Assembly: GCA_001600055.1 (NCBI GenBank)
Contig: BCIV01000004.1
Location: 418,257-482,256 of the forward strand
DNA: 64,000 bases
Reading direction: 5' to 3'
Origin: Filobasidium wieringae
Taxonomy: Eukaryota > Basidiomycota > Tremellomycetes > Filobasidiales > Filobasidiaceae
In this document: positions 35,783 through 46,895 of the stretch, in pieces
How the letters are laid out: each line of letters opens with the position of its first letter
Numbering within the stretch: position 1 is the first letter of the stretch
Program-made: the position numbers and the translations under genes
The notes under the pieces: model-generated
Seen by the model: the letters and a program-made list of their open reading frames with translations, nothing else
Databases searched by the model: none
What the model was told of the DNA's origin: nothing

Positions 35783-37718
35783 ATGCCAGTAGCAGTGACA
35801 GAAAGGTCAGCTCCTTTAGCATTTCGTAGCCCGGCGACTGCTTAATCGATAGACATCCCTCGCATCAGCTCCAATGTAGAGGATGAGTGAGTACTTAGGC
35901 TTCTGCTCGCAACGATACGATCTTCACTACTGATATCTCATGCTTATGGTAGCGCCAAGTCTCCGGAAGTAATGCTGGCGTTCTACCGACGCTTATTCCC
36001 CTACAAACCCTTTTATCTCTGGTTAAATCAAGAGCATGGTAAGATAGCTTCTAAAGAATGGTATGGTCTGCGTCATGCTAATGGTTGGCATCACATAGTT
36101 CCATCTCGTCTGTTCACGCATCGAGAATTCGCGTTTACGCTGGGAGAATCAACCTATGTGCGATACAACAGCTTCAACAACATCGAGGACTTCAAGAAGG
36201 AGATTATCCGTGCCAATCCCACTCGTTTCGAGATAGGACCGATCTACAACGTTCGAGTGAGTCCGGCTGAGTATTGTTGACCTCGTTTGAGATGCGAATA
36301 TTGATTCGCAAGTGGTTCATTCCCAGCCTCGAGACCGAAAAACAATCCCTCAGCATGCTTTACGACCCGAACTGAGGGAACTAGTATTCGATATCGATAT
36401 GACGGATTACGACGAGATTCGTACGTGTTGTTCAGGTGGAGCTATCTGTCGTCGGTGCTGGGGTTTCATCGCTGCGGCAGTCAAAGTATTGGAGAAAGCA
36501 TTGAGAGGCAAGTCGAGCCTTCCTGATAATCCGGAGAGTCCACGCTTATCACTTTGCATTACAGAGTCTTTTGGGTTCAAGCACTTACTATGGGTATACT
36601 CGGGACGGCGAGGTATCCATTGCTGGATTTCGGATCGTCACGCCTTGGCTTTCACCGACGATCAGAGACGAGCGTTGGTGACATTCTTAGAAGTCGTCAA
36701 GGGAGGGAAGGAGGTATCGAAGAAGGTCAACATCAGATATGGGACGGACGCATCGCCCTTGAATGCGAATATCGAGTGAGCAGGTATATTGTTCTGGTCG
36801 GTCCCATCCCGCTAAAATTCGCACCTCGGTCGCAATCAGACAGGCACTGGAGGCAGTCAAGACGGACTTTGTCAGGATCGTATTGCAAGATCAAGATTGT
36901 TTTGCAGATACGAGAGGCACTGAGACACTGCTGAGTCTCGTGTCACTAGATAAAGGTGAGAAAGTGTTTAGATTGAGGACCTGATCGGCTCCCGCCAGTA
37001 CTGATGGTCTTACTGGTAGATGCATCGTCGCGACTGCGTCAAAAGTGGAATAGTAATCCAACGTCGAGTGCAGAAAAATGGAACGATTTATTAGGTATAG
37101 GGAACAAGTATAAAGACACTTCAATTGTAGCTTTCGTAAGTCATGCGAAACAGGAAAGCGACATCGAATGAGACTGACGTATTTATTTTCCAATTTTAGC
37201 GAAAACTGAATGGCTCATTAGAAGACATCATCCTGCAATATACGTATCCTAGGATAGACGCTGAAGTATCTAAAAGAAGAAACCATTTGCTCAAAAGCCC
37301 GTTCGTTATTCATCCTGGAACAGGTGCGTTATACAAGATCAGAGGTGAGCAGAGGCTGATTCGAGGTGGCCATACCGGACAGGACGAGTCTGTGTTCCCG
37401 TTGATGCAAGAGAGGTAGATCATTTCGACCCCTCGGCCGTACCAACGGTCGGCAAATTACTGCGTGAGCTGGATCAGCCATCTCCCGATTCGAATAGTAC
37501 AATCCCTCAAGATGCCGCAAGGAAGGCTGAGCCAGGTTCGTCATTTGTCCTTGATCGAGTGACCCGACCCTGATATATCCGCATCAATCAAAGATTATCA
37601 AAGGACTAGCTTGAGGCCCTATGTCGAGTTATTTGAGAAACACATCAATGCCGTCATGAGAGACAACCGGGAAGCGAAGAAGATCGACCACAACGAGAAG
37701 GTTACGATGGACTTCTGA
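35783..37718 (+). CDS. PRI1: DNA primase small (catalytic) subunit
   Basis: PRI1 synthesises the RNA primers for DNA polymerase alpha at replication origins and Okazaki fragments. The first two small exons join as MPVAVTESSNVEDD, followed by EVMLAFYRRLFPYKPFYLWL and HREFAFTLGESTYVRYNSF, matching the conserved N-terminus. The catalytic core LVFDIDMTDYDEIRTCC holds the metal-binding Asp-X-Asp pair. It is followed by the zinc-binding cysteines CCSGGAICRRCW and by FGFKHLLWVYSGRRGIHCWI, with the conserved SGRRGxH. The C-terminal exons give LLKSPFVIHPGTG and then SLRPYVELFEKHINAVMRD, ending VTMDF at 37716-37718. About eight introns interrupt it. Exon 2 uses the GCATCAG acceptor, because the nearer AG would create an in-frame stop. 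It is convergent with the lectin gene, only 97 bp apart. Confidence 0.93.
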
Positions 37719-37815
37719 CAGGCTGGTATATGCAACCAGCCCGGGATACATCAATAAGAAGTAGGAGTGGATTGTACATTTCGATTGTACCATGTATATA
37801 CCATCTTCATGCATG

Positions 37816-38889
37816 TTATTCCAACAAGCATCTGTCCCACAGCTGGTGGTTGTTCTGCGACTGAGCATCGCACGACCACATCTGTAAAGTTATCGTGTTG
37901 TCAGCGAAACGCTACTGCCCGCGAAGAGGTAAGAAATTCACCTGTAAAGGCGTGTCGCCTGCAGACGCGCCTTCGGTAACGTCCACACAGCTGGCTACTG
38001 CACTCAAGGGCCCGGACGTCCTGGTATGACCAACCCAGGGCGTACGAAGTGTATGATTTTGCCAGATGAACCTCTGTTGGATGAGTGGAATCTGATCACG
38101 GAGAGATTACAGGAGTTGATCGAGTCAGTCCAAGCGAGTGAATTCGAGCAAGCATGCTCACTGTACTATCCTGGTCATCAGGATAACATTGGTAATACTG
38201 CAAGGTGAAATTGTAATGAGCATTCAGATGGCTCCTATCTGGCCTAAACTGCGCTTTACTTTGAGAGACGCGGCGTCCTGTGGTACCACCGATCCCGGAG
38301 CCTCGCCAAAGTCAATACAGAAGTGAGACTGTCCTAGTCTCAGAGGGAACGGTTGAGCTGCTATATCCTCGTCCAAAGGCATAAGCCATTGCTGGAAAAC
38401 ATCGGCCTGATCGCACTTTTTGCGAATGACCGGAAGGTTTTGGATTACAATGTCTGTGTAACTTTCAGGATGGGAGTTTGTTTGGATTGCGAGACAGAGA
38501 TTAGGGTCCAATCTGGATTTGATCTGAAAGAGACCAAAGCCGGAAGGGAAGCTGGGATGCATGGGAAAAGATTCGCATCCGCATTCAATATGTTCCGGCT
38601 CATACCATTGAGTGGTGATTGGAGCTGGCGCAGACGAAGGTGATGCAGCCCACGTAATAGTAGCACTGTGAACAACGGTCGAGGACTGAGGGCTTGTTGT
38701 CCAGGTAGTAGCAGCACTGTAAACGATCGTTGAGGGCTTGAAAGTCGAAGTAGCTGCGACACATGATGAGCAAGGATTTAACCAATAATCACCGGAGTTA
38801 GCCATCTCAACGGTAGGGGCTGCCACCACTGTATGCGCGAGAAGCAGTAACAAGGATAGTAATTTTGAATTGCTTGGGATGAACGTCAT
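37816..38889 (-). CDS. Secreted ricin-B-like (beta-trefoil) lectin-domain protein
   Basis: The start at 38889 gives MTFIPSNSKLLSLLLLLAHT and a VVAAP cleavage region, a clear signal peptide. A Ser/Thr linker follows, then a domain with FQIKSRLDPNLCLAIQTN and ADVFQQWLMP. The obvious open frame ends soon after at 38224, but three short introns extend it. After a 62-nt intron come YYQCYPDDQDST, then IPLIQQRFIW, then SCVDVTEGASAGDTPLQMW, and finally SCDAQSQNNHQLWDRCLLE, with the stop at 37816-37818. The repeated C-hydrophobic-D...Q-x-W pattern and NNHQLW are typical of ricin-B beta-trefoil repeats. The likely role is binding of cell-wall or environmental glycans outside the cell. An in-frame upstream Met at 39123 would bury the signal peptide, so I reject it. 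Confidence 0.78.
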
Positions 38890-40164
38890 TGGTGTCGAGT
38901 TGTGCTGTTCGAGTTTGGAAGCTGGGAGATTGGAATTGGAGTCGGTGGAATCAGTAGAAGACGTTGGATGAAAATGAACAGCGTTGTAAATCTCATGTGC
39001 TCGGTTTATATAGCACAGACAGACATTTCTGGAACTCGATAGACAACTCGAAACCGACGCTTTCCTTTGTATGAGTAGGAGAAAGTTACAGGTCACTGAA
39101 ACAGCATCTACAAAATGCTTCATGACGTTGAGCGCAGCACAAGGAGAGGTTCCAAGGGTCGGTAGTCAAGTCTAGCGCACTATGGCATAGGAAAGACCCG
39201 CAAGTTGTAAAGCGGTCGCCAGGTATCGCCTCCTAAATAATGCGTTCGACATGAAACGCCTAGAATCTGTATGAGCCATTGTGAAGACTTCAAGGCGTGA
39301 GAACGAGTATGGGTTCGGCGTTTCGCGGCGTTTGCTTGGCCAACCTGTTGTTCGCTTCGTCATCTCCCTTTGTTGACTTTGTAGGGCGAGTGATCTCACC
39401 CCAGTTACTGCTTGCCAGCACTCTCGCCCATTCCCCTCGTTCGCAGTCGCCAGCAAGGCTCAGCTCTCGTCACCCGCAACCCAGCAGCAGCAACAACACC
39501 TCATCTCCCCCAGTACCTATCACGACGACCTGACCCACTAAAGTCCCCGTTAAACCTTCAAACGACCCGCAGATCATCACCTTAAGCTCATATTAGCTTC
39601 ACTCTACCAGGTAAGCAGACGTTCCGATCTTCAGTTCGACAGGTCTCGCCCCGCCCCTCTCGTCCGCGAACTATCAACATTCCGCAACCAGTAATACCTC
39701 CCGCTTGACTGGCCAAGCACGATAACAAATCATCTTCTGTGCACCAATACCTACACATCCCTCAGGATATTGGTTCACTGTGGAAAAGTGTGGAAGAGCT
39801 TGTATCACCAGCGATATCAAGCCCGGAAGAAGACTCGGTTGGGGTGCACACGAGCCTCCTTTGGCACCATGCACTCCACCTCAGACACAATGTCTTTCGA
39901 CAAGTCAGCAACGCTTCCAATGAACGTCAACCTACAAATGATGCGAGCCGTGTAGACATGGAGTGTACGATTGAGAATTCGAGGACAAGGTGCTAATTGG
40001 AATGTAATTGCGTTATTGTGTTCCTGATAGTTCCTCAGATACCATCTCCTTCTAAAACAAAACATATACAGTCAGTTACCCGACCTCGCGAAGCTATCGA
40101 TTTGTACTGATCTGAGGTCCTTGCCCTTGCAACTCGAATTGCAATATCTGAACGAACGACTCAG
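38890..40164. promoter_or_regulatory. Promoter and 5' leader with intron, 14-3-3 gene (1.3 kb)
   Basis: This lies between the divergent lectin and 14-3-3 genes. A strong donor (CCAG/GTAAGCAG at 39611) and an acceptor (GACTCAG) directly preceding the start codon at 40165 suggest a long intron in the 5' untranslated region of the 14-3-3 gene. The upstream 200 bp are C/T-rich. Short open stretches here have no recognisable product. Confidence 0.45.
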
Positions 40165-41232
40165 ATGCCTGCCTCCCGTGAAGACTCCGTTTACCTCGCC
40201 AAGCTCGCTGAGCAGGCTGAGCGATACGAAGGTTGGTTTATTTCGAGACCCTTAAGCGAGGTTTCAAGTCTGATTACGACTCACTTGTGAACAGAGATGG
40301 TCGAGAACATGAAGTCCGTTGCCGCTTCCGACCAGGAGCTTACCGTCGAAGAGCGTAACTTGCTTTCCGTCGCCTACAAGAACGTCATCGGAGCCCGTCG
40401 AGCCTCTTGGCGAATCGTTTCCTCCATCGAGCAGAAGGAGGAGTCCAAGGGAAACGAGGCTCAGGTTTCCATGATCAAGGGATACAGGGAGAAGATCGAA
40501 GCTGAGCTCGCCAAGATCTGTGAGGACATCCTCGCCGTCCTCGACAAGCACTTGATCCCCTCCGCTCAAACCGGAGAGTCCAAGGTCTTCTACCACAAGA
40601 TGTACGTATTACTGCGATCATAAAAAACTCTTGACAGCGCTGATGATTTCGCGTTTAGGATGGGTGATTACCACCGTTACCTTGCCGAGTTCGCTACTGG
40701 AGACAAGCGTCACACTTCCGCTGACAAGTCCCTCGAGTCTTACAAGGCCGCTTCTGACGTCGCCATGGCTGAGCTTCCTCCCACCCACCCTATCCGTTTG
40801 GGACTCGCCTTGAACTTCTCCGTATTCTAGTACGTCAAACGCAATTCCTTCGTCGGGAAGCAGTCCTTATTTTTCCTTGCGTTCTAGCTACGAGATTCTC
40901 AACAGCCCCGACCGAGCTTGTCACCTTGCCAAGCAGGCTTTCGACGACGCCATCGCCGAATTGGACACCCTTTCCGAGGAGTCTTACAAGTGAGTGTGTC
41001 GTGTCAGCTATAATTGACTGCCGGCTGATCATTACTCGCTTCACAGGGACTCTACCTTGATCATGCAGCTTTTGAGGGATAACTTGACTTTGTGGACTTC
41101 GGATATGAATGACAGTGAGTGTTTTGAGTATTGTTCAAACCTATTCCACCGCTTATCCGGGGTATGTCAGACAACGCCCCCGAGAAGGAAGACGCCGCCC
41201 CCTCCGAGGACAAGGCCGAGCCCAGCTCGTAA
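40165..41232 (+). CDS. BMH1: 14-3-3 protein
   Basis: 14-3-3 proteins are cytosolic dimers that bind phosphoserine or phosphothreonine motifs in many signalling partners. The product starts [20 protein letters not shown] and contains the signature [20 protein letters not shown]. It continues with the [19 protein letters not shown] segment, [16 protein letters not shown] (helix lining the binding groove), [14 protein letters not shown] and [20 protein letters not shown] with LWTSDMND. A short acidic, Pro-containing tail ends in AEPSS at 41230-41232. The phosphopeptide-binding Lys, Arg and Tyr residues are all present. Introns lie near 40232-40293, 40602-40659, 40830-40888, 40989-41047 and 41113-41176. 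Only one 14-3-3 gene is in this window. The yeast-style symbol is given by homology. Confidence 0.94.
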
Positions 41233-41554
41233 ATTGCGGTTGATGTATGAAAGGGGCAGCGGGAGTTGAGGATGTGAGGGATGTTGTGGGCTGTAGTTCT
41301 CCTTTTGCTTTCCTTTTCTGTCGACGTCTCATGTGAGACCATCATGTTTCGTGTTTCTTTCTGACTTGTGTTTCGAGATAATGAATATTGGATTTTCGTA
41401 ACGACGATTTCTGTCAGCTTGTGACCCGATTCGTCACGCTGATTGGTAAACCCTGCATCCTGAATTCAACGCATGCAACGTATGGTTGCCTTTCTTCTCT
41501 AAGCTATAAGATTTCAAAACTTTCCTCAAGGCATACCATGTTGACACTACTACC
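41233..41554. promoter_or_regulatory. Intergenic region, 14-3-3 to ubiquitin protease (322 bp)
   Basis: This contains the 14-3-3 3' untranslated region and the promoter of the protease gene. A six-codon upstream reading frame (41538-41558) overlaps the protease start codon. Confidence 0.4.
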
Positions 41555-43793
41555 ATGAGTCACAACCTCTCTGCGCATAACGGTAGAATCGGATCAATCC
41601 AAGAGTTGAGGTCCTCCGCAACAGTATTCGTCCTGGAACAGGCGCAAAGACTATTCTTTATACTGGGCTTACTGTTGGGTCTACCTCTCGATTGGCAGAC
41701 CAAGATGTTATCATCCCTGGAATCTCTGCTAGGCCGTTCTCACCCTTCAAAACGCCCAGTCCACAACGAGGTTGAGTTATCGGAAAGAGCTGGCACGTCG
41801 ACAAGACGACGGTCTTCATCTCAGCGGTCAAAACTCAAGTCGGGCAGTCCAGGTCTGCCAGCGGTAGATGGAGTTGTACGAGGTTTGTCCGATCATAGAT
41901 GGTACACAGTTGTGCAGCTAAAGCCGGAGTGAGATAGGTTACAATTGGCCAGGCATGGGTATGTCACCTGCTTTGGCCTTTCCCCATGATTGTCATGCTC
42001 TTTTTGATGATGATTGCGTTGCAGTAAATCTTTCGGGAACACTATGCTACATGAACTCTGTCCTGCAGGTCTGTTGAGACATAGAGCGTTAGGTGTACCG
42101 GCAATTTACGTCCTCATGACTCAGGCGATGGCTTCTCTGAACCACTTCGAAAATCATCTACAGCAAGTCATCTCATTGGCGGAAGATGTCGATCTCGACA
42201 CACCAGTTACAGATGCTTTGACCTATACCCTTGAAGGTGAAGTCGATCTGAGCCCCATCATTACGAACCCCCCTTCAACTGTCCGCTTTTGGATACAGAG
42301 CTCAACAAGCCATCGGTCTCGCGACCAGCTCCGATTAGGCCTTACTACTTCATCGAAGCACTGTCCACCCTACCGGCCGTTCGTCGATTACTGCATACTC
42401 GGGAGCATCAAGACGCGCACGAATTGTTTCTTTTACTTTCCACCGCTATCGCTGATGAGTTGAAGGTGTTAAAGCGAGAAAAACGCCATGATCTAGGGTT
42501 ACAACGATTTCAGGTGCATTCCCTGTCGACCAAGAGCCCGGGCGGGGTGTATAGATCGGCTCCAAATGAAGCAAGCAATAGTAGCCTTCAAAAGGAACAG
42601 CTGTTATCTCCCTGGGAGGGGCTAGTCGCTATACGGAGAAATTGCTTGGTGTGCGGTTGGTGTGAAATCATTAGACATGAAGTGATGGGCGCGTTGGACG
42701 TAACACTGCCGACGAGCGTGAGTTATGCACCCTTACTGTGCCAGCACCTCGTCCACTCAATAGGATGCACAATATTTCCAGGGATCAGCGACCTTGCACC
42801 AGTGTCTACAGCAAACAATGGTACCTGAAACCATTGATGACGCTTATTGCGACAATTGCACACTCGATTTGACGATCAATTACTATATATCGGAGGAGCA
42901 AAGGTTATTAAAGAAGCAGGATCTTTTTGAAGCTACCCCTAACCATCCAAAGGAGGCCTCAGCCGCTGCCAATGACAAAAGCAAGAGCTTAGCAACCAAT
43001 CGATATCAAGGTGCAGATCAGATACCGACCGCAGCCTCCCCTGATCAGAAACCTACTACCGCAAAGAAGCGCCGTGCAAGGGAGACTAGAACTGTAATAC
43101 GACGCTTGCAGACATTAAAGGAGGCGGGTGGGATAGGTGAAATATTAGGAGAAGACAAAAGCAAAGCAAAGAAGATCGGCTTGGACTCTGTCAAGTGGGT
43201 CAAAGGCCGAGGCCGAAGCCTTCGTATGACTATGATCGCTCGAGTACGTGTCATAGTGGCTTGATTACGACAAGATCATCATTCGCTAAAACGATGGGTT
43301 TCTTCAGCCTCCTCCGATATTGACACTGCACCTCAACCGTTCTGGATTTACTCCATACGGGCAACTGATTAAGAAGACGTGTCATATCGATTTCCCCTTG
43401 CTTCTCGATGTTTCCCCTTTCACAACGACAGGTCACATCACGATGGACGCAAAGCAACCCATCTCATCCGTCCCATCAGCGGGCATCTCCTCAAGGGTCT
43501 TGTACCAGTTGAACGGTATCATCTGCCACTACGGATACACTCATAGTTTTGGGCATTTCGTAGCCTATCGACGCCGACCGGACACTTTGGCCCGCATTGC
43601 CGGACCTGGTCAATGGCTTCGAATAAGCGATGCCGACGTCAGTGACGTCCCTGAAAGTTCGGTGCTTGGCGAACGGGGGAATGCGTTCTTGTTATTCTAC
43701 GAGAAGATTTCTCTGCCGCAAGAGCCGCTCAATTCAGTGTCCGATATTGTCAATGGTGTAAAGATTAGCACAGAGGCGCACGCATTAGAATGA
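41555..43793 (+). CDS. Membrane-anchored ubiquitin-specific protease (USP/Ubp16-USP30-like)
   Basis: This is a UCH-family cysteine protease that removes ubiquitin. The N-terminus has a hydrophobic segment (LFFILGLLLGLPLDW) suitable as a membrane anchor, the arrangement seen in yeast Ubp16 and human USP30 on the mitochondrial outer membrane. The Cys box reads VNLSGTLCYMNSVLQ. A 56-nt intron (42069-42124) joins it to AMASLNHFENHL in phase. Middle motifs are HTREHQDAHELFLLLS (QQDAHEF-type) and two cysteine pairs, CLVCGWC and YCDNC, that form the zinc-stabilised fingers region. The His box is SFGHFVAYRR, and the Asp of the triad lies in WLRISDADVSDV. The protein ends at 43791-43793. A basic low-complexity stretch of about 120 residues (42950-43230) is inserted between finger and His box. 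The localisation is inferred from the anchor only. Confidence 0.82.
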
Positions 43794-44117
43794 ATCTATG
43801 TTCGCTTCCTGATGACGTGTCTTTCGGTGCTTTGTTTCAAAACAACAAGTCGAGCAGCAAGGACCGTCTGCGTCCCAAGTATACCAGCCTTTGAAGCTTG
43901 AAGTGAAAATACCAGATATACCAGATCGTATATCTAAGCTGCACTATTTACAGCTCACTGCGGAGATCACGAGAACCCCAACTCTTTGTTGACAGCAGGC
44001 CTGGAAGATATTAGAAACCGAGGCGTTGCTCAACGTAGCAAACGACCGATCATTTCCCCTACAGCCCATCCAATACCATTCTAAGCGTTTATAAACTGAC
44101 AAAGAAGGATTACGACC
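43794..44117. other. Intergenic region, ubiquitin protease to VTA1 (324 bp)
   Basis: This is tandem plus-strand spacing holding the protease 3' end and the VTA1 promoter. Nothing distinctive is seen apart from a short AT(A/C)CAGAT repeat near 43910-43930. Confidence 0.35.
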
Positions 44118-45759
44118 ATGGCGTCTACCAATACAGATGTGGATATTCCCTCGGATTCCGTTCCTCAGGAGCTTAAATCGACCTGTGAACAGATTCTTAA
44201 ACGAGCCAGGGAATTAAGAAAAGCCGATCCTGTCATGAGTTACTGGTGTTAGTATATCTCCGCCCATAACATCTGCAAGGAACAGAACTGACTGTACGAT
44301 CTCGCAAATCCGAAAGGTTGCTTCTCGGCTGCCAATTCAGCTATGAATTTCACTTCACGATCAGCAGAAGGGACACAGTTCTTGATCAAGATCCTGGATG
44401 TACTTGAATTGGTACGTTCGGCTAGGTTCGGTCGTTTGATGAATCGCTCGTTGATTATGGATTGACGATCATATACAGATGAAGTCTAGTCTCATCAATA
44501 ATCCTATAATTGAGAGCTCAACAATCACGGATGAATCAGCGGGGAGTGCATACGTTGAGAACTTTGCTATCAAGGTCTTCCTTCAAGCTGATGACGAGGA
44601 CCGAGCTAGTAAAGCGAACAAGTGAGCCTTTGTGAACTACCTCCTGATGAACTTGGAATGACTGATCAAGGTTTGAATAGGAGTACCATACGAAAGTTTG
44701 TCGTCGCTTCTCAATTCATTGAAGTTTTACGATCTTTCGAGGCGCCTTTTGGAATGCGAGAAGAGGTAAGTTTATTGAGTAGGGTGAACCGTAGATGGGA
44801 CATGACGGCTGAATGATCTCACCCATAGATGGAACAAAAGTTGCAATATGCAAGGTGGAAAGCCGCTGATATAGCCAAGGCACTCAAAGAGGGTAGACAA
44901 CCGACTGCAGGCCCGCGTAGGTGTCTGTTCATCAAATGAATGATTGACAGGATGCTGATCAACTATTACAGCTGGAGGAGATGTTCCGAATCCGCTTGAT
45001 GAATTGATGCCGCCTCCGCAAAAGCAATCTAGCACGACTCGATCGGAAGCTCAGCCCATTCTGCCATCTCTTCCTCATGATCGACATCAAGACATACTAC
45101 ACGCACCGGTCAGGCAGAACTCGACCGGAAGCGGTGCTTGGAGTACCGTTGCGACACCCGGACTCAGGGAAGAAAATGATGTGGAGATGGCATTCGCTGG
45201 AGCTATGCCAGACGACCCACCACGGAGTGGCGTGGACTTGGACAAATCAGAGGGAGACAAGCCTACGGATTCCCCTAGTCAGAGAAAGAATGTACGGTTT
45301 GCAGGACCAGACGGTGCCCCCTTGAGTCCTGCCGGTACATTCGTGTCGTTAGACTCGTATGTTTCACCGGGTGGTCCACCTCCAACAGTATTCGGTGATC
45401 TCAATGAGAAGCAAGGCGCGAACACCAGCGGCACGACCGGTACTTTTATGGACAACGAATCTCGAGATGAAGCGTCAGCGCCTACGATAGCAGTGACAGG
45501 TAAACCGTTACCGTCGGCACCCTCATCAATACCAAGCCCTTCGACCCAATCTGAACGTAGTGTAGCGAGTGCTGGTGTGACAGCAACGACAGCTAACACT
45601 GTATTTGCCGCAAGTACGAACCAAGTCACAAACCTGGACAGCAAGTCGATCGAGATCTGCCAGAAGCATTGCAAATGGGCGATTAGCGCGTTGGATTATG
45701 AGGATATGGACACTGCCAGAGCTGAACTGCGAAAAGCTCTGGCGATGCTCGGTGGATGA
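44118..45759 (+). CDS. VTA1: Vacuolar protein sorting-associated protein Vta1 (LIP5)
   Basis: Vta1 activates the AAA ATPase Vps4 during disassembly of ESCRT-III at endosomes. The N-terminal domain of tandem MIT-like helices reads PQELKSTCEQILKRARELRK, with MSYWCCFSAANSAMNF across the first splice, then GTQFLIKILDVLELMKSSL and FVVASQFIEVLRSFEAPFG. A long Pro/Ser/Thr-rich linker (about 45000-45610) follows. The C-terminal VSL domain, IEICQKHCKWAISALDYEDM and ARAELRKALAMLGG, binds Vps4. The stop is at 45757-45759. Domain order, linker and C-terminus match the family, and the length (about 450 residues) suits fungal members. Introns lie at 44249-44317, 44413-44479, 44622-44679, 44767-44828 and 44922-44971, approximately. 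Confidence 0.9.
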
Positions 45760-46895
45760 GATGTCAAGAGGCTATGATTCGATATGGCCATGTATTTGTA
45801 CTGTTGTCTGCTGTACTGCTGTACGTTGATACCCGCTGCGCGATGTCGATCGAACGTGAATGGCTAGCTGTCAGCTGTCAGATGAATGTGTTTCATCAAC
45901 GGCTTGGCTATGCGGATAGATCGGATAGACGAACGGGAGGTTAGATGGGTAGAAGCGCGGGCGCGATCTCGAAGATGGGGTAAGCGGCGGGCGGCCGGGC
46001 GGTATTGTTTTGACTTTGGCTTGGAGGGTGGAGGTGAATGAGAGCGGATGCAGACACGTTGAGAAGGAGGTTTGGCACGGCAGCACAGCACGAGAACGCA
46101 GCGCATCCCACAGCACAGACAGCGCCCCCGCTTACGCTTCGCTTCCTCCCAAACACAAACAAATCCCATTTTCTCATCACCAGTCACCAGATCACCACGC
46201 ACGCACACACGCACACACACACACACAAGCATCCTCTTCTCTCCAGACATAGAGCAAGACTGATCGTACAGAGCAGTGTTCATCGACATCAACTCGTCGA
46301 CAGGACTCTTCATCAGTCGCAGGAGCAGAGCAAGGAACGCCTTTCAGGTCATCCACCAGCGGTAGACAGACTCACGGTCTCGCTCGACATCTCGACTTTG
46401 CGACGACACAATCCAACACACAGCAAACCTTTTCATTCACCTTCGAACGACATCACCACGACCTTTCTACGTACAGTGCAACACTGAACGGCGACTCGGT
46501 TCACTCAGTCCGCCTATTTGCCTTCACGACTCGTCCCTACTCGACCTTTACAACGCACGGCCTTAGACGTCGTCGCCTACACGCTCTTTACTCTCATCAG
46601 CTTACGATCTTCGACGCGCATTCCGCCTCACAACACTACTAGCTACTAGCCACGGATTCACTATCGACCTAGACACACTTCCTTTACGCTATACACACGA
46701 TTGACAAGGATCTGCTAGAAGAGACGTTCGACTTTTGATACCTGACCATATCATACACCACTCATCGCTCACGACATCGACAATCAATCACCGCGACGAC
46801 CTTTCACGGTAAGTCCTTTGTTTCCAATCGTTGCTGTGGCTCTAGAATCTAGCATACTCAGTGCTCACCGGTATTATGAATCCTTCCCTGCGCAG
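45760..46895 (+). promoter_or_regulatory. FKS1 promoter and long C/A-rich 5' leader with intron (1.1 kb)
   Basis: This is a gene-free stretch before FKS1. From about 46080 to 46800 the plus strand is strikingly C/A/T-rich and poor in G, as expected of a long pyrimidine-rich untranslated leader. It includes a (CA)n microsatellite at 46196-46228. A strong donor (CACG/GTAAGTCC at 46809) and an acceptor (GCGCAG, 46890-46895) enclose an 87-nt intron whose last base abuts the FKS1 start codon. The transcription start itself is not identifiable. Confidence 0.5.
46196..46228. repeat. (CA)n microsatellite
   Basis: An imperfect run of CA/CG dinucleotides, about 33 bp, in the leader of FKS1. Confidence 0.85.

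Noticed and set aside
38890..39123. In-frame upstream start for the lectin gene.
   Set aside because: It would bury a clear signal peptide inside the protein; the start at 38889 is more plausible.
42060..42130. Apparent one-base frameshift just after the Cys box of the ubiquitin protease.
   Set aside because: A 56-nt GT-AG intron (42069-42124) restores the frame and gives the expected NSVLQ-AMASL continuation.
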